Below are positions 19,264 to 27,798 of a DNA stretch of 64,000 nucleotides, piece by piece (within the stretch, counting starts at the first letter, position 1; every line of letters begins with the position of its first letter). A model generated the notes under the pieces. The model was not told the DNA's origin, made no database searches, and saw only the letters and a program-made list of their open reading frames with translations. A program made the translations under genes and the position numbers. Source of the DNA: Planctomycetota bacterium (GTDB taxonomy: Bacteria > Planctomycetota > GCA-002687715 > DRQF01); the NCBI GenBank assembly GCA_020639295.1, contig JACKGY010000003.1, positions 930,001-994,000 on the forward strand, written 5' to 3'.

Positions 19264-21017
19264 GTCTGCATGCCGAGCTGGTCGCCCTGGAGCGCGAGAT
19301 CGACCAGGTCGAGAACGCCCTGGTCCGTCGTCATGGCGAGTCGCTCCGACCTCCGGTGGCGCCGCCGCGGGTCGAGAACCTGCCCGCCGACCTCCTCCTC
19401 GTCGGCCTGGTGGGCGGCACCGGTGTCGGCAAGAGCACGCTGGTGAATGCCCTCGCCGGCCACGACATCTCCCGGACCTCGGCGCGGCGCCCGACGACCG
19501 ACCGGATCATCCCCTATCTCCATCGCCGCCGTCTGGCCCTGATCCAGGACCTGGACTTCCTCCGGGAGTCCCTGACCGAGACCATCCGGCCCCACGACAT
19601 CGACGCCCTCGAGCACATCGTCATCCTCGACCTGCCCGACATCGACAGCAGCGAACGTAGCCACGCGGAGGTCGTGGAACGGGTTCTCGGTGGGCTCGAC
19701 CTCGTGGTCTGGGTGACCTCGCTCACCAAGTACTCCGACCGCCTGTTCCACGACTGGATCGAGCGCCATTCCCGCGGCCGCGAGATCGGCAACTTCCTCT
19801 TCTATCTCAACAAGATCGACGAGATCGATCAGCGCGACGGCCCCGAGGCGGCGACCGAGGTGGCGCTGCGATTCCGCGCCGCGGTCCGCGACAGCCTGGG
19901 GGGCCGCGGTGCGGCCCTTCTTGACCAGCAGTTCTACACCGGTGCCGCCACCCGACCGGAGGCAAGGCTGCCGGGCAATCGCGTCCTCGAACTACGGTCG
20001 GAGTTGTTCCGCGAACGCGATGCGCTCGAGATCCAGCGGCTCAAGTCGTCCGACCGGCTGGCGCTGGCGGCGAACCGGCTCGATCATCTGGCCACCGCCC
20101 TCGACCTCGATGCCCGTCACGAGCGTCTGGCGGCGGAGTTCGACCGTCACCGTGGCCGCTTCGGCAAGGTGGCCGAGGAGAAGGACCTCCGCGCGGAATT
20201 CGCCGATCGCCTGATCGCCAGCTCGGCGGCCGAGGAAGCCACGCGCCCGATCATGCGCCGCATGCTGGCCCGATGGCCTCTCCTGCCCCAGCTCGCGTTC
20301 CTGACCCGACCGCTCCGCCAGCTCGCGCGCCTCGGCCGGCTCCCGGCCCTGTTGTTGCCTGGCGAGGAGGAGACGAGGGCCGAGCTTCCACTCCTGCGCG
20401 CCCGCCTGCGCGACCTCGACCGCGAACGTCGTTCGCAGGAGAGCCTGCGTCTGGACACCGAGGACATCGAGCGGCCACCGCTCGAGACCGAGGAGATCGA
20501 CCTCCTCCTGAAGGCCCTGGAGACCGAAGCCGTCGCCGAGCTGCGAGTCCGGGCCCAGGAAGCTCCGGGACCGGCCGAACCCGAGGGCTTCGTCACCCGC
20601 CTCGGCCGACGAGTCCTGGTCTGGTTCCCGCTGGTCTGGTTCCCGCTCCTCCAGCCGATCCTGCAGGACGTCCTCGATCCCGATCGCAGCGCCGCCGGGC
20701 TGCCACCACGCATCCTCTACCGGCTGGTCCGCATGCTCGGCGCCCAGCACCTGTTGATCTCGCTGGCCTTCGTTCTCGCCGTCTACGTGGTGATCCTCCT
20801 CTTAGTCCAGGCCGCGGCCCGACGCCGCGCCCTGCGGAGTTGCCGTGAACTCGAGCGCGGCAGCTGGTGGTCGACCAGCCTCGTTGCCCGGCTCGAGGAG
20901 CTCTTCCTCGGACCGGCGCTCCGACGCATGAACGAGATCGTGGCGGAACGCGACGAGCTCGGGCGGTTGCGGGACGGTCTCGGCGACCTCAGGCGGCGGA
21001 TCGATCAGGGTTCCTGA
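19260..21017 (+). CDS. Membrane-associated P-loop GTPase, second of a tandem pair
   Basis: A 585-residue GTPase with GGTGVGKST at residues 52-60, DLPDID at 124-129 and a canonical NKID at 184-187. A long helical region follows, then two hydrophobic segments near the C-terminus (LVWFPLVWFPLLQPIL, then LLISLAFVLAVYVVILLLV) and a final helical tail. The start is the ATG at 19260, overlapping the upstream stop. This matches the architecture of the partner gene, with a better-conserved G4 motif, suggesting duplication and divergence. The last 13 bases overlap the 3' end of a gene on the opposite strand. A role in membrane remodelling or envelope organisation is inferred from architecture, not shown. 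Confidence 0.8.
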   Translation: MSLHAELVALEREIDQVENALVRRHGESLRPPVAPPRVENLPADLLLVGLVGGTGVGKSTLVNALAGHDISRTSARRPTTDRIIPYLHRRRLALIQDLDFLRESLTETIRPHDIDALEHIVILDLPDIDSSERSHAEVVERVLGGLDLVVWVTSLTKYSDRLFHDWIERHSRGREIGNFLFYLNKIDEIDQRDGPEAATEVALRFRAAVRDSLGGRGAALLDQQFYTGAATRPEARLPGNRVLELRSELFRERDALEIQRLKSSDRLALAANRLDHLATALDLDARHERLAAEFDRHRGRFGKVAEEKDLRAEFADRLIASSAAEEATRPIMRRMLARWPLLPQLAFLTRPLRQLARLGRLPALLLPGEEETRAELPLLRARLRDLDRERRSQESLRLDTEDIERPPLETEEIDLLLKALETEAVAELRVRAQEAPGPAEPEGFVTRLGRRVLVWFPLVWFPLLQPILQDVLDPDRSAAGLPPRILYRLVRMLGAQHLLISLAFVLAVYVVILLLVQAAARRRALRSCRELERGSWWSTSLVARLEELFLGPALRRMNEIVAERDELGRLRDGLGDLRRRIDQGS

Positions 21018-21616
21018 TCGCGGCGACGAGTCAGCCGGGCCCGGTGTCGGGCGATGTCGTCCATGCCGCTGACGATGATGTCGGCGAAGCCCAGGATGCT
21101 GACGAAGTTGATCAACGCCACGCCCAAGCTCACCAGGATGCAGGCCAGGAGCGAGAGGTCGATGACCAGGCCCGCCGCGGTCGCGAGCGCGGCCGAGGTC
21201 ACGACGTTGAGGATCACGGCGATCGCGACCGGCCTCCGCACCTGATCGAGGACCGGCGTCGGGTCGACGTCGACGCCACCGTTCAGGAGCCGCTCGAGAG
21301 CCTCGCCCTCGAGCTGGAAGTAGAGGTGATCGAGGTGGCTCCAGAGCCGGAAGCGGGCGTCGATCCGGTAGTCGACGGCGACCAGGAGGTCGCCCTCGTC
21401 ACCGCCGAGCCGCGGGGCGATGCGGAGGTCGAGCCGGCCGGCGACGTCCTCGATGCGCCAGCCGAGGAGTCCGCGGAAGGTGAAGGGACGCGAGAAGGCG
21501 GAACGCTCACCCTCCTGCGACCGGAGCCGCCAGCCGCGCCCCTCGAGCCAGAGCCGAGCCATCTCGGCCGCCCGGGCCGGATCCAAGCGGACCGAGAAGT
21601 AGGCGCGATGTTCCAT
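21005..21616 (-). CDS. Two-helix membrane protein, unknown function
   Basis: A 203-residue protein with a soluble N-terminal domain of about 125 residues (MEHRAYFSVRLDPARAAEMA...) and two hydrophobic helices (AVILNVVTSAALATAAGLVI and LLACILVSLGVALINFVSIL), ending in a basic tail. The ATG at 21616 overlaps the stop of the upstream HEAT-repeat gene as TGATG, so the two are coupled. I recognise no family. The 3' end overlaps the convergent GTPase gene by 13 bp, a compact arrangement that leaves no room for separate terminators. Confidence 0.7.
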   Translation of the reverse strand: MEHRAYFSVRLDPARAAEMARLWLEGRGWRLRSQEGERSAFSRPFTFRGLLGWRIEDVAGRLDLRIAPRLGGDEGDLLVAVDYRIDARFRLWSHLDHLYFQLEGEALERLLNGGVDVDPTPVLDQVRRPVAIAVILNVVTSAALATAAGLVIDLSLLACILVSLGVALINFVSILGFADIIVSGMDDIARHRARLTRRRDQEP

Positions 21617-23043
21617 CAGTACTTGGCGAGGGCGAGATCGAGACGTCGGATCAAGGTGCGCTGCATGCGCCAGTACTCCCGCTCGCTGCCGAAATCGAAA
21701 CCCTCCAGGGTGGCGCGCGCCGCGGCGCTCTCGATCGAACCGATCGCGCCCAGGGCATCGAGCTTGAGGATGCGATCATCGAGCGACAAGACCAGGTCGC
21801 GCAGATGAGGCAGGGCCGCGTCCCCGAAGGGACGGAAGGCAGCCATGGCGAGCTGACCGACTCGGTCCTTCCGGCGGGCCTGCTCGACGATGTACTCGAG
21901 CGCGCCGGTGGCGAGTCCCCGGCCCGCGGCGTTGAGGAAGACCGCGAACTCCTCGATGGTCATCTGCGGCAACCGCGGTGCCAGGCGATCGATCTCCTCG
22001 TTGCGGCCACAGGAGGCGAGAATGCCGATGGCGAGCCGCCGGCGATCGGCGTAGTCGGAGTCGAGATCGGCATGCAGCCCGGCCAGGACCGCCTCCTCGC
22101 CGGACGTGGCCAGCGCCAGCCGGGCCTCGAAGGCGACCGCGACCTCGTCGTCGCCGAGGAGCTCCCGCATCAGAGCGACGACCTCGGGCCGTTCGATCAT
22201 CTCGCTGCCGAGGATGTTGGCGGCCTGGGCCCGCACGGGTCCGGGCAGGTCGTGGTCGCGACAGGTCGCGATGAGTAGTCCGCGACCCTCGGTCTGCCCC
22301 ATCCGCATCAAGGCCCAGGCGGCGAGCATGCGGACCTCGGGGCTTCCGTCCTCGAGGACCGGGCGGAGGTCGGGAATCGCCGGCCGATAGGCCGCGCGCG
22401 CCAGCGGCACGATCAGCGCCTTGCGGATGTCCGGGTCCTCGCGCTGAAGCCCGTAGGCCAGGGTTCCGTAGGCCTCGTCGCCGCCGATCCGGGTCAGGGC
22501 ATCGATGACCCGCAGGATCTCGATCCCGGATTGCTCCATGAGGGACTGGGCCAGCATGGGGATCGCCCGCGGATCGCCCTGGGTGATCGCGGCGTCGGCG
22601 GCGTTGTAACGCACCTCCCAGACCGGGCTGTCGAGCCCCAACGGTGGCAGCGCGGCGAAATGCGGACTCCGGACCCGGGCCGCGATCTCCATGATCGCCG
22701 ACAGCTCGACCGCGCCGAGCCGCGCCTGGGCCAGGACGTGGTCGGCGAAGGCGCGGGCGCAGGACTCGTGGAAGGCGCAGAGCAGGGCGACGTCGTCCTT
22801 GGTGGGCCCGGCCTGTTCCGGCGGGATGGCCGTCGAGGTGAGGAGCCGCGAGCGCCGCGCCAGCGCGGTGAGGCAGGTCTCCTCGTCGGCATGGCGATAC
22901 CAGAGCGGGTCCTCGACCCGATCGATCAGCCCGCCCTGGTCCTCGCGCGCGCTCTCGTCCTTGCGGTCATGGAAGATGGCGTAGGCGATGAGCCCCGAGC
23001 CGGCGATCACCACCAGATAGAGGACGACGGTCTTCAGGTCCAT
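21616..23043 (-). CDS. Membrane-anchored HEAT-repeat protein
   Basis: A 475-residue protein: one N-terminal hydrophobic helix (VVLYLVVIAGSGLIAYAIF), a charged linker, and then HEAT-like alpha-helical repeats, for example VRYNAADAAITQGDPRAIPM and VRMLAAWALMRMGQTEG. It is probably anchored in the inner membrane with the repeat solenoid outside, acting as a scaffold. The ATG at 23043 has GGGAG upstream. Downstream it is coupled to a two-helix membrane protein. Upstream, 83 bp away, is a TolC-like gene on the same strand, so an envelope-related transcript is likely. No enzymatic motif is visible. Confidence 0.75.
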   Translation of the reverse strand: MDLKTVVLYLVVIAGSGLIAYAIFHDRKDESAREDQGGLIDRVEDPLWYRHADEETCLTALARRSRLLTSTAIPPEQAGPTKDDVALLCAFHESCARAFADHVLAQARLGAVELSAIMEIAARVRSPHFAALPPLGLDSPVWEVRYNAADAAITQGDPRAIPMLAQSLMEQSGIEILRVIDALTRIGGDEAYGTLAYGLQREDPDIRKALIVPLARAAYRPAIPDLRPVLEDGSPEVRMLAAWALMRMGQTEGRGLLIATCRDHDLPGPVRAQAANILGSEMIERPEVVALMRELLGDDEVAVAFEARLALATSGEEAVLAGLHADLDSDYADRRRLAIGILASCGRNEEIDRLAPRLPQMTIEEFAVFLNAAGRGLATGALEYIVEQARRKDRVGQLAMAAFRPFGDAALPHLRDLVLSLDDRILKLDALGAIGSIESAAARATLEGFDFGSEREYWRMQRTLIRRLDLALAKY

Positions 23044-23126
23044 TCTCGTTCAAGCTCCCGACCGACTCGTCGCCTGCGCCCGGTTCGATGGCGACGAGGT
23101 CCGCGCTCCTGCCTTGGTGGCCCGAT

Positions 23127-24743
23127 TCAGGGCCGGATCGGCCAGCTCAGCACCTCGAGGCTCGAGCCGAGAGAGCGCGCCAGGGTTGCCAGCGCGATCC
23201 GGTAGTCGACCAGGGCACGAAGATACTGGCTGGACCTCAGGGAAAGGTCGTTCGAGACCTGCAGCACCTGGAAGTTCGTGGTCACCTTGCTCTCGAGCTT
23301 GATCTGCTCGTTGCGCAGTTCCTCGCGCTTCAGCTCCATGGCCTTGCGGGTCGAATCGATCGTCTTGACCGCCGTCTCGACGCGCCGGAAGTTCCGCCGG
23401 ACCTCCTCGATCGCGCCGAGCTGGAGGTCCCGGTAGCTGAGCAAGGCCTGATCCCGCTGCAGGCGGGAGCGGGCGAGGCGCGACCGCGCCGCGCGATTGC
23501 CGAGCGGCACCTCGAGCGAGAGCCCGATGCTCCAGGACTCGGCCCCCGTGCTGCCGAAGGAATCGAGGAAGGAGTCGCCATAGGACTCGGAGAGGCCGGT
23601 CCAGCTCACCTGACCGGTGACGTCGAAGCGCGGCATCGACTCGTTGTCGGCGACCGCCACGGCGATGTCCTGGCGGCGCAGGCCGATCCGGGCCTCGGCG
23701 AGATCGGGCCGCTCCTCGAGCGCGACCTCGATCAGCTCGTCGAGCGTCGGCACGCGCAGGACCTGCTCGAATGGGTCGTCGCTCGGATCGATCACCACCT
23801 CCCAGTCACTGCCATCGCGGAAGGGCATGATCAGCCGGCGCAGGCGATCCGCGTTGTCCTTGATCGCGTTCTCGGCGACGAGGACGTCGGTGACCCGGTC
23901 GGCCACGCCCGACTCGGCCGCGGCGATCTCGATCGGCGCGAAGACGCCGGTCTCGACCTTGACGCGGTTGATGTCGAGCAGCTCCCGCGCGACCTCCAGG
24001 GAGCGCTTCTTGACCTCGAGATCCCAGAGGGAGAAGACGTAGTTCCAGTAGGCGTCGTGGACGTCGGCGATCAGGGCGACGGTGTCGAGTCGCAGGCGCT
24101 GCCGCGACTGCGACTCCGCGTAGCGCGCCAGCCGGATGTTGGCGTAGTTGTACTGGAGCCAGGCGTTGCGAAGGATCGGCTGGCTGAGGGTCGCCAAGGT
24201 GGTGGTCTGGTAGGTCGGATTGAGCAGACCCCCGGCCTCGCGATCCCGGTAGTCGCTGGAGATCTGCAGGTCGTAGGTGGCGCCGGTCGGGAAGATGCCG
24301 GAGACGCTCGTGGTCCAGTTGGCGTTGTCCGTCTTGTCGTTGACGATCGTCTGGAAGAACTCGGGGCTGCCGTCCGGCAGCACGTTCCCGGTGGGGAAGA
24401 TCTGCGGGAAGATGACCTCGCTGATCCCGTAGTGACCGGTGAGCTTGAAGACCGGCTCGAAGCGGGCCTCGGCCTCGCTGATGCTGGTTCGGTCGACGAG
24501 GTGGTTGTAGTAGGCGACCTTGAGGCCGCTGTTGTAGGTCGTCGCCAGCCGCACGGCCTGGCTCACGCCCAGCTCCATCCGGGTCGCGGAGGGCTCGGCG
24601 GGGAGCCGCGGCGTCCGGCGCGGGCCTCCCGAGGCCGGCAGGAGGTCGATGGGCTCCTTCTTGTCCTGGGCCACGGCGGCCGCGGCCAGGAACGCGAGGA
24701 CGACGCAGCTCAGGACGACTTGGACGACGCGCTGGCGGGCCAT
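23127..24743 (-). CDS. TolC-family outer membrane efflux protein
   Basis: A 538-residue protein with a signal peptide (VVLAFLAAAAVAQDKK), a Pro-rich linker, and the two-fold repeated long helices plus beta segments of the TolC/OEP family, which form trimeric outer-membrane channels. Support: LGVSQAVRLATTYNSGLKVA near the N-terminus, LDELIEVALEERPDLAEA in the middle, and ANIRLARYAESQSRQRLRLD. No RND or membrane-fusion partner is in the window, so the inner-membrane partner is unknown; the 83-bp distance to a membrane-anchored HEAT protein is noted. Start ATG 24743 with GGAG 8 nt upstream. An outer-membrane protein indicates a diderm envelope. Confidence 0.85.
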   Translation of the reverse strand: MARQRVVQVVLSCVVLAFLAAAAVAQDKKEPIDLLPASGGPRRTPRLPAEPSATRMELGVSQAVRLATTYNSGLKVAYYNHLVDRTSISEAEARFEPVFKLTGHYGISEVIFPQIFPTGNVLPDGSPEFFQTIVNDKTDNANWTTSVSGIFPTGATYDLQISSDYRDREAGGLLNPTYQTTTLATLSQPILRNAWLQYNYANIRLARYAESQSRQRLRLDTVALIADVHDAYWNYVFSLWDLEVKKRSLEVARELLDINRVKVETGVFAPIEIAAAESGVADRVTDVLVAENAIKDNADRLRRLIMPFRDGSDWEVVIDPSDDPFEQVLRVPTLDELIEVALEERPDLAEARIGLRRQDIAVAVADNESMPRFDVTGQVSWTGLSESYGDSFLDSFGSTGAESWSIGLSLEVPLGNRAARSRLARSRLQRDQALLSYRDLQLGAIEEVRRNFRRVETAVKTIDSTRKAMELKREELRNEQIKLESKVTTNFQVLQVSNDLSLRSSQYLRALVDYRIALATLARSLGSSLEVLSWPIRP

Positions 24744-24842
24744 GGATCGGTCTCCGGAAAGCTCGAAGGGCGTCAGGGCCCGAGCGACCGGGCGCGCCGC
24801 AAGAGATTAGCAGTCATGGCCTTGGCCATCAATCGAGGGGCT

Positions 24843-26060
24843 TCAGCGTTGCCAGCGCTTGCGCCGTGCCGCCCGCTCGTCGGCGAGGGTCTTCTGGAAG
24901 GCGTCACTCCGGATCCGGACGAGGAAGCGACGCAGCTCGGGGTCCGCCTCGGGATCCTTGCGCAGCTTCTCCTCGTAGTCCCTCACCGCCAGGGCCGCCT
25001 CCGCGGTGTTGACCGCCACCAGGGCGACGAGGGCTTCACGGAGGAGTCCGGACTGCTCGGTCGCGGCCACCAGGAGCGGCACGCTACGCATCGCGGCGAT
25101 CTTGCCGATCGCCACCACCGCGGCCTGCCGGGTCGCCACCTCGGCCTCGCCGTCCCGGACCAGGGCCTCGAGGCGGCCCAGTCCGGCGCCGGACTCCATG
25201 TCACCCAGGAGCTTGCAGGCATGGCGGAGGACCTCCCCGCTCTCGGTGGCGAGGAGCAACGCGAGATAGGGAGCGAAGCGCCGGCCGAAGACCTCGGAGG
25301 CGTCGTCGAGGAAGCGGATCCGCTCGACCGGGTCGCCGCCCCGCTCGAAACGGGCGAGGTCGGCCAGGAACGCGCGTCGCGTTTCCTCGTCGGGAAAGAC
25401 CAGGCTGCCACGGGTCCAACCCAGCGCCTTGCCCTCCTCCACCAGCTGCGACGCCTCCCGGAGGAAAGCCTGCTCGCGCGGAGGCAGGCTGCCGAGATCG
25501 AAGTCGCGGAGTTCGAGCATCTCCTTGGCATCGAAGATCGCGGGCCGGGTCCGGGCGAGTTCGTGGAGTTCCCGCACCGCGATCCGCTTGATCCACAGGT
25601 TGGTGGCGGGCAGGTACTCGAAGGCCAGGGCCTTCAGGCGACGCTCGAGCGCGGTCGCGTCCTCCGCGCGCAGGATCTCGAGGTAGCGGCTCAGGAAGTC
25701 GACGCGTTCACGGCCGCCTTCATCGGGCAGATCGACGAAGTCGATGATCGGCTGAAAGTAGCCGTCGCCACGCGCGGCCAGGAAGAGGAGCTTGGGCAGC
25801 TCGGCGTAGGCGAGGATCTCACGCCCGGCGCCGATGACCAGTACGCGCTCGGAACCCTCGCCCTTGAGGCGCCGGCTCACCTCGAAGGTGAGCAGGCGGT
25901 CGCGGCTCGGCAGGTTCGACTGGGCCACCAGCCGACCCACGACGATCTCCGGGGTCTGCGCGAGGAGGACCTGGTCCAACCAGGGGCGATAGGGAGCCTG
26001 GGCGGGACTGACCGCCACCAGGGCGAGCAAGGACAGGACGAGCAAGGCGGATCGCGTCAC
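24843..26060 (-). CDS. Secreted HEAT-repeat-like protein
   Basis: A 405-residue exported protein starting at GTG 26060 with signal peptide ALLVLSLLALVAVSPAQA. The N-terminal domain (about 25-120) is beta-like (EIVVGRLVAQSNLPSRDRLL, FEVSRRLKGEG); the rest is helical with HEAT-like features such as GEAEVATRQAAVVAIGKIA and a lysine/arginine-rich C-terminus. A periplasmic binding or scaffold role is likely. It is 99 bp upstream of the TolC-like gene on the same strand, so both may be expressed together. I recognise no enzymatic family. A hairpin with an A-run, acting as a minus-strand terminator, lies just upstream at 26081-26109. Confidence 0.7.
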   Translation of the reverse strand: MTRSALLVLSLLALVAVSPAQAPYRPWLDQVLLAQTPEIVVGRLVAQSNLPSRDRLLTFEVSRRLKGEGSERVLVIGAGREILAYAELPKLLFLAARGDGYFQPIIDFVDLPDEGGRERVDFLSRYLEILRAEDATALERRLKALAFEYLPATNLWIKRIAVRELHELARTRPAIFDAKEMLELRDFDLGSLPPREQAFLREASQLVEEGKALGWTRGSLVFPDEETRRAFLADLARFERGGDPVERIRFLDDASEVFGRRFAPYLALLLATESGEVLRHACKLLGDMESGAGLGRLEALVRDGEAEVATRQAAVVAIGKIAAMRSVPLLVAATEQSGLLREALVALVAVNTAEAALAVRDYEEKLRKDPEADPELRRFLVRIRSDAFQKTLADERAARRKRWQR

Positions 26061-26080
26061 CGGCGCCGATTTCCCTGGAC

Positions 26081-26109
26081 AAAAAAGAAGGGAGGCAGGA
26101 CTGCCTCCC
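26081..26109 (-). terminator. Rho-independent terminator after the small gene at 26184-26360
   Basis: Perfect 9-bp stem (26101-26109 with 26090-26098), 2-nt loop, then TTCTTTTTTG on the minus strand: a textbook intrinsic terminator. Confidence 0.88.
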
Positions 26110-26183
26110 AGCTTATACGGGATCGCTCCCCGGTAAAGTTTCGAGACTTCAGCTCGGGCGGCCGGGGACCGCCGGTCGGACCA

Positions 26184-26360
26184 TCAGGAGGCGCGAGCCT
26201 TGGCGGCGCGCTCCATGGCCTGGCGCTCGAGGACCTTCTCGTTGTGGATCGCGATGAAGCGCTTGCACTCGCCCAGGGTGCCCATGAAGATGTCGTCATC
26301 CCCCTCGAACACCTGGTAGAAGCGAACGCCCTGCATCGAAAGTGCGTACTTGATGATCAT
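26184..26360 (-). CDS. Small soluble protein (58 aa), unknown function
   Basis: A short protein beginning MIIKYALSMQGVRFYQVFEG and ending MERAAKARAS, with a mixed beta-then-helix pattern (GDDDIFMGTLGECKRFIAIHN). The ATG at 26360 is chosen since TGAGG lies 6 nt upstream; ATG 26372 is in frame but has no Shine-Dalgarno. The gene ends before a strong terminator (26081-26109), and 264 bp without another gene lie upstream, so it appears to be a monocistronic unit. No family is recognised, but the short CKRFIAIHNEKVLERQ stretch looks like a conserved helix. Confidence 0.6.
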   Translation of the reverse strand: MIIKYALSMQGVRFYQVFEGDDDIFMGTLGECKRFIAIHNEKVLERQAMERAAKARAS

Positions 26361-26527
26361 GTCGAGCCTCATGGACCGGTTTTCGGGACATCGCTCCATT
26401 CGCAAGGATCGTGCCTCCGGGTCGCCGGGCCTGAGGGGAAATCCAGGAGTCGCCCACGACATGACACAAGACGCTGCCATGAAACATCTTGTGACCGTGG
26501 CTCGCGAGTCCTGAAGACTCGAAGAGC

Positions 26528-26559
26528 AAGGGGCAGGAGCCTTCCGGCCCCTGCCCCTT
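26528..26559 (-). terminator. Hairpin after the sigma/anti-sigma operon
   Basis: Perfect 10-bp stem (26528-26537 with 26550-26559) with a 12-nt loop that may pair further. It lies 66 bp past the stop of the last gene of the thiL-to-membrane-partner operon. The plus strand has a GACGTTTTC tail and the minus strand is moderately T-rich, so it may work in both directions. The rest of 26361-26624 holds nothing I can recognise. Confidence 0.6.
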
Positions 26560-26624
26560 GACGTTTTCGTGCAGTCCATCGCGAGCCAGCTGACGTCCCG
26601 GTTCAGCCCCCAGGGCCCGGCGGT

Positions 26625-27158
26625 TCAGCGATTCTCGTCGAAGGGCGAGTCCGCCGGCCGCGACTCGGCCGCCGGCGGTTCGACCGGGAGCTCTTCTTCC
26701 CTTCCGGCCGGGATGCTGAGCTCGAAGCCGGGACCGTCCGGGAGGACGTTGCGGTCCTCCTCGAGGAGGCGACGCTCCTCGGCGCGGAGTCCCTGATGGA
26801 TCGAGGTGATGGTGGCGATGCTGAGCACCAGGCCGATGCCCAGGGCCAGGGTGAGCTGGCTGGTCAGCCGGAAGGCCAGCGAGGCCCGGCTGAGTTCGCG
26901 CCAGCAATCCCAGAATCGACGCCAGCGCGCGACCAGGAGGGTCGCGAGACCGACCCGCGGTCGGCAGGCCAGGACGTCCTCCGTCACCAGGCCCAGCAAC
27001 ATCTTGTGCATGGCCGCCCGATGGCGGGAACTCGGCTCCAGCTGATCGAGCACGTCGCGACGGTAGCGACCGATGAGCCCACCCAGTTCGGCACGGGCCG
27101 ACTCGAGTTCATGCTCCATTCGCTCGTCCAGCGGCTCGCCTTCGTGATCGCGTGTCAT
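26625..27158 (-). CDS. Single-pass membrane protein, probable anti-sigma factor partner
   Basis: A 177-residue protein starting at ATG 27158, one base after the sigma-factor stop. The N-terminal 80 residues are charged and helical (ERMEHELESARAELGGLIG), followed by one hydrophobic helix (LTSQLTLALGIGLVLSIATI) and a Pro/Glu-rich outer tail. Position immediately after an ECF sigma gene and single-pass topology are those of anti-sigma factors, but no zinc-binding HxxxCxxC motif is visible, so the function is inferred from context. An RseP homologue (12352-14199) is encoded elsewhere in the window and could in principle process it. A hairpin at 26528 ends the operon. Confidence 0.65.
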   Translation of the reverse strand: MTRDHEGEPLDERMEHELESARAELGGLIGRYRRDVLDQLEPSSRHRAAMHKMLLGLVTEDVLACRPRVGLATLLVARWRRFWDCWRELSRASLAFRLTSQLTLALGIGLVLSIATITSIHQGLRAEERRLLEEDRNVLPDGPGFELSIPAGREEELPVEPPAAESRPADSPFDENR

Positions 27159-27159
27159 G

Positions 27160-27798
27160 TCAGTCCATCTCCCGATGGAGGAGTTCGCGGAGCCGGCGGA
27201 TGGCGTTGAACATCCGCGATTTGACCGTGCCCACCGGGATGTCCAGGATCTGCGCCACGTCCTGGTAGCGCAGGCCCTGGAATTCGGCCAGGACGAAGAC
27301 CTCGCGCTGGGGCTCCGGCAGGCGGCCCAGGGCCTCCTCGATGATCTCCTGGAGTTCCCGGCCCGACAGCTCCGCCAGGGGGGTCCGTTCGGCGCCGGGC
27401 ACCGCGGCGGCCATGCCGGGATTCTCCTCCTCCTGGGCGCCGTCCAGCGACAGCAGCGGGCCATGCTTGACCCGGCTGCGGTAGACGTCGATCCAGTGGT
27501 TCCGGGCCACGCGGAGCAGGTAGGTCTTGAAACGGGCCCTCACCTCGTAGTCGGCCCTGGCCTTGAAGACCTTGCGCCAGACCTCCTGGGTGCAGTCCTC
27601 GGCCATCTGCCGGTCCGGATGCTGGGCATAGAAGAACTGGATCAACGCCTTCTGATGCCTCTCGACCAGGGTCGCGAAGGCGTTGTAGTCGCCGCGCTTG
27701 AAGGCCAGCATCAGCCGGGCGTCGTCGTCGATCTCGTCGTCCTGGTCCCGTCTCATGGCCCTGGAAACGATAGCCCAGGACGCGGGTTCGCGGTTCAT
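27160..27798 (-). CDS. ECF-type RNA polymerase sigma factor
   Basis: A 212-residue sigma-70 family protein of the extracytoplasmic-function group. Region 2 is seen as FATLVERHQKALIQFFYAQ and MAEDCTQEVWRKVFKARADY, with TYLLRVARNHWIDVYRSR; region 4 as LPEPQREVFVLAEFQGLRYQ then ILDIPVGTVKSRMFNAIRRL, the DNA-binding helix. It directs polymerase to a small regulon, typically in response to an envelope signal. The start at 27798 overlaps the upstream stop as ATGA; ATG 27756 is the alternative. The gene is followed one base later by a single-pass membrane protein, the usual place for an anti-sigma factor. The unusual neighbours are thiL and a giant secreted protein upstream. Confidence 0.9.
   Translation of the reverse strand: MNREPASWAIVSRAMRRDQDDEIDDDARLMLAFKRGDYNAFATLVERHQKALIQFFYAQHPDRQMAEDCTQEVWRKVFKARADYEVRARFKTYLLRVARNHWIDVYRSRVKHGPLLSLDGAQEEENPGMAAAVPGAERTPLAELSGRELQEIIEEALGRLPEPQREVFVLAEFQGLRYQDVAQILDIPVGTVKSRMFNAIRRLRELLHREMD

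Noticed and set aside
23088..26561. A 1157-codon plus-strand frame opposite the TolC-like and HEAT genes
   Set aside because: It is an antisense shadow caused by high GC; the minus-strand genes have signal peptides and family motifs.
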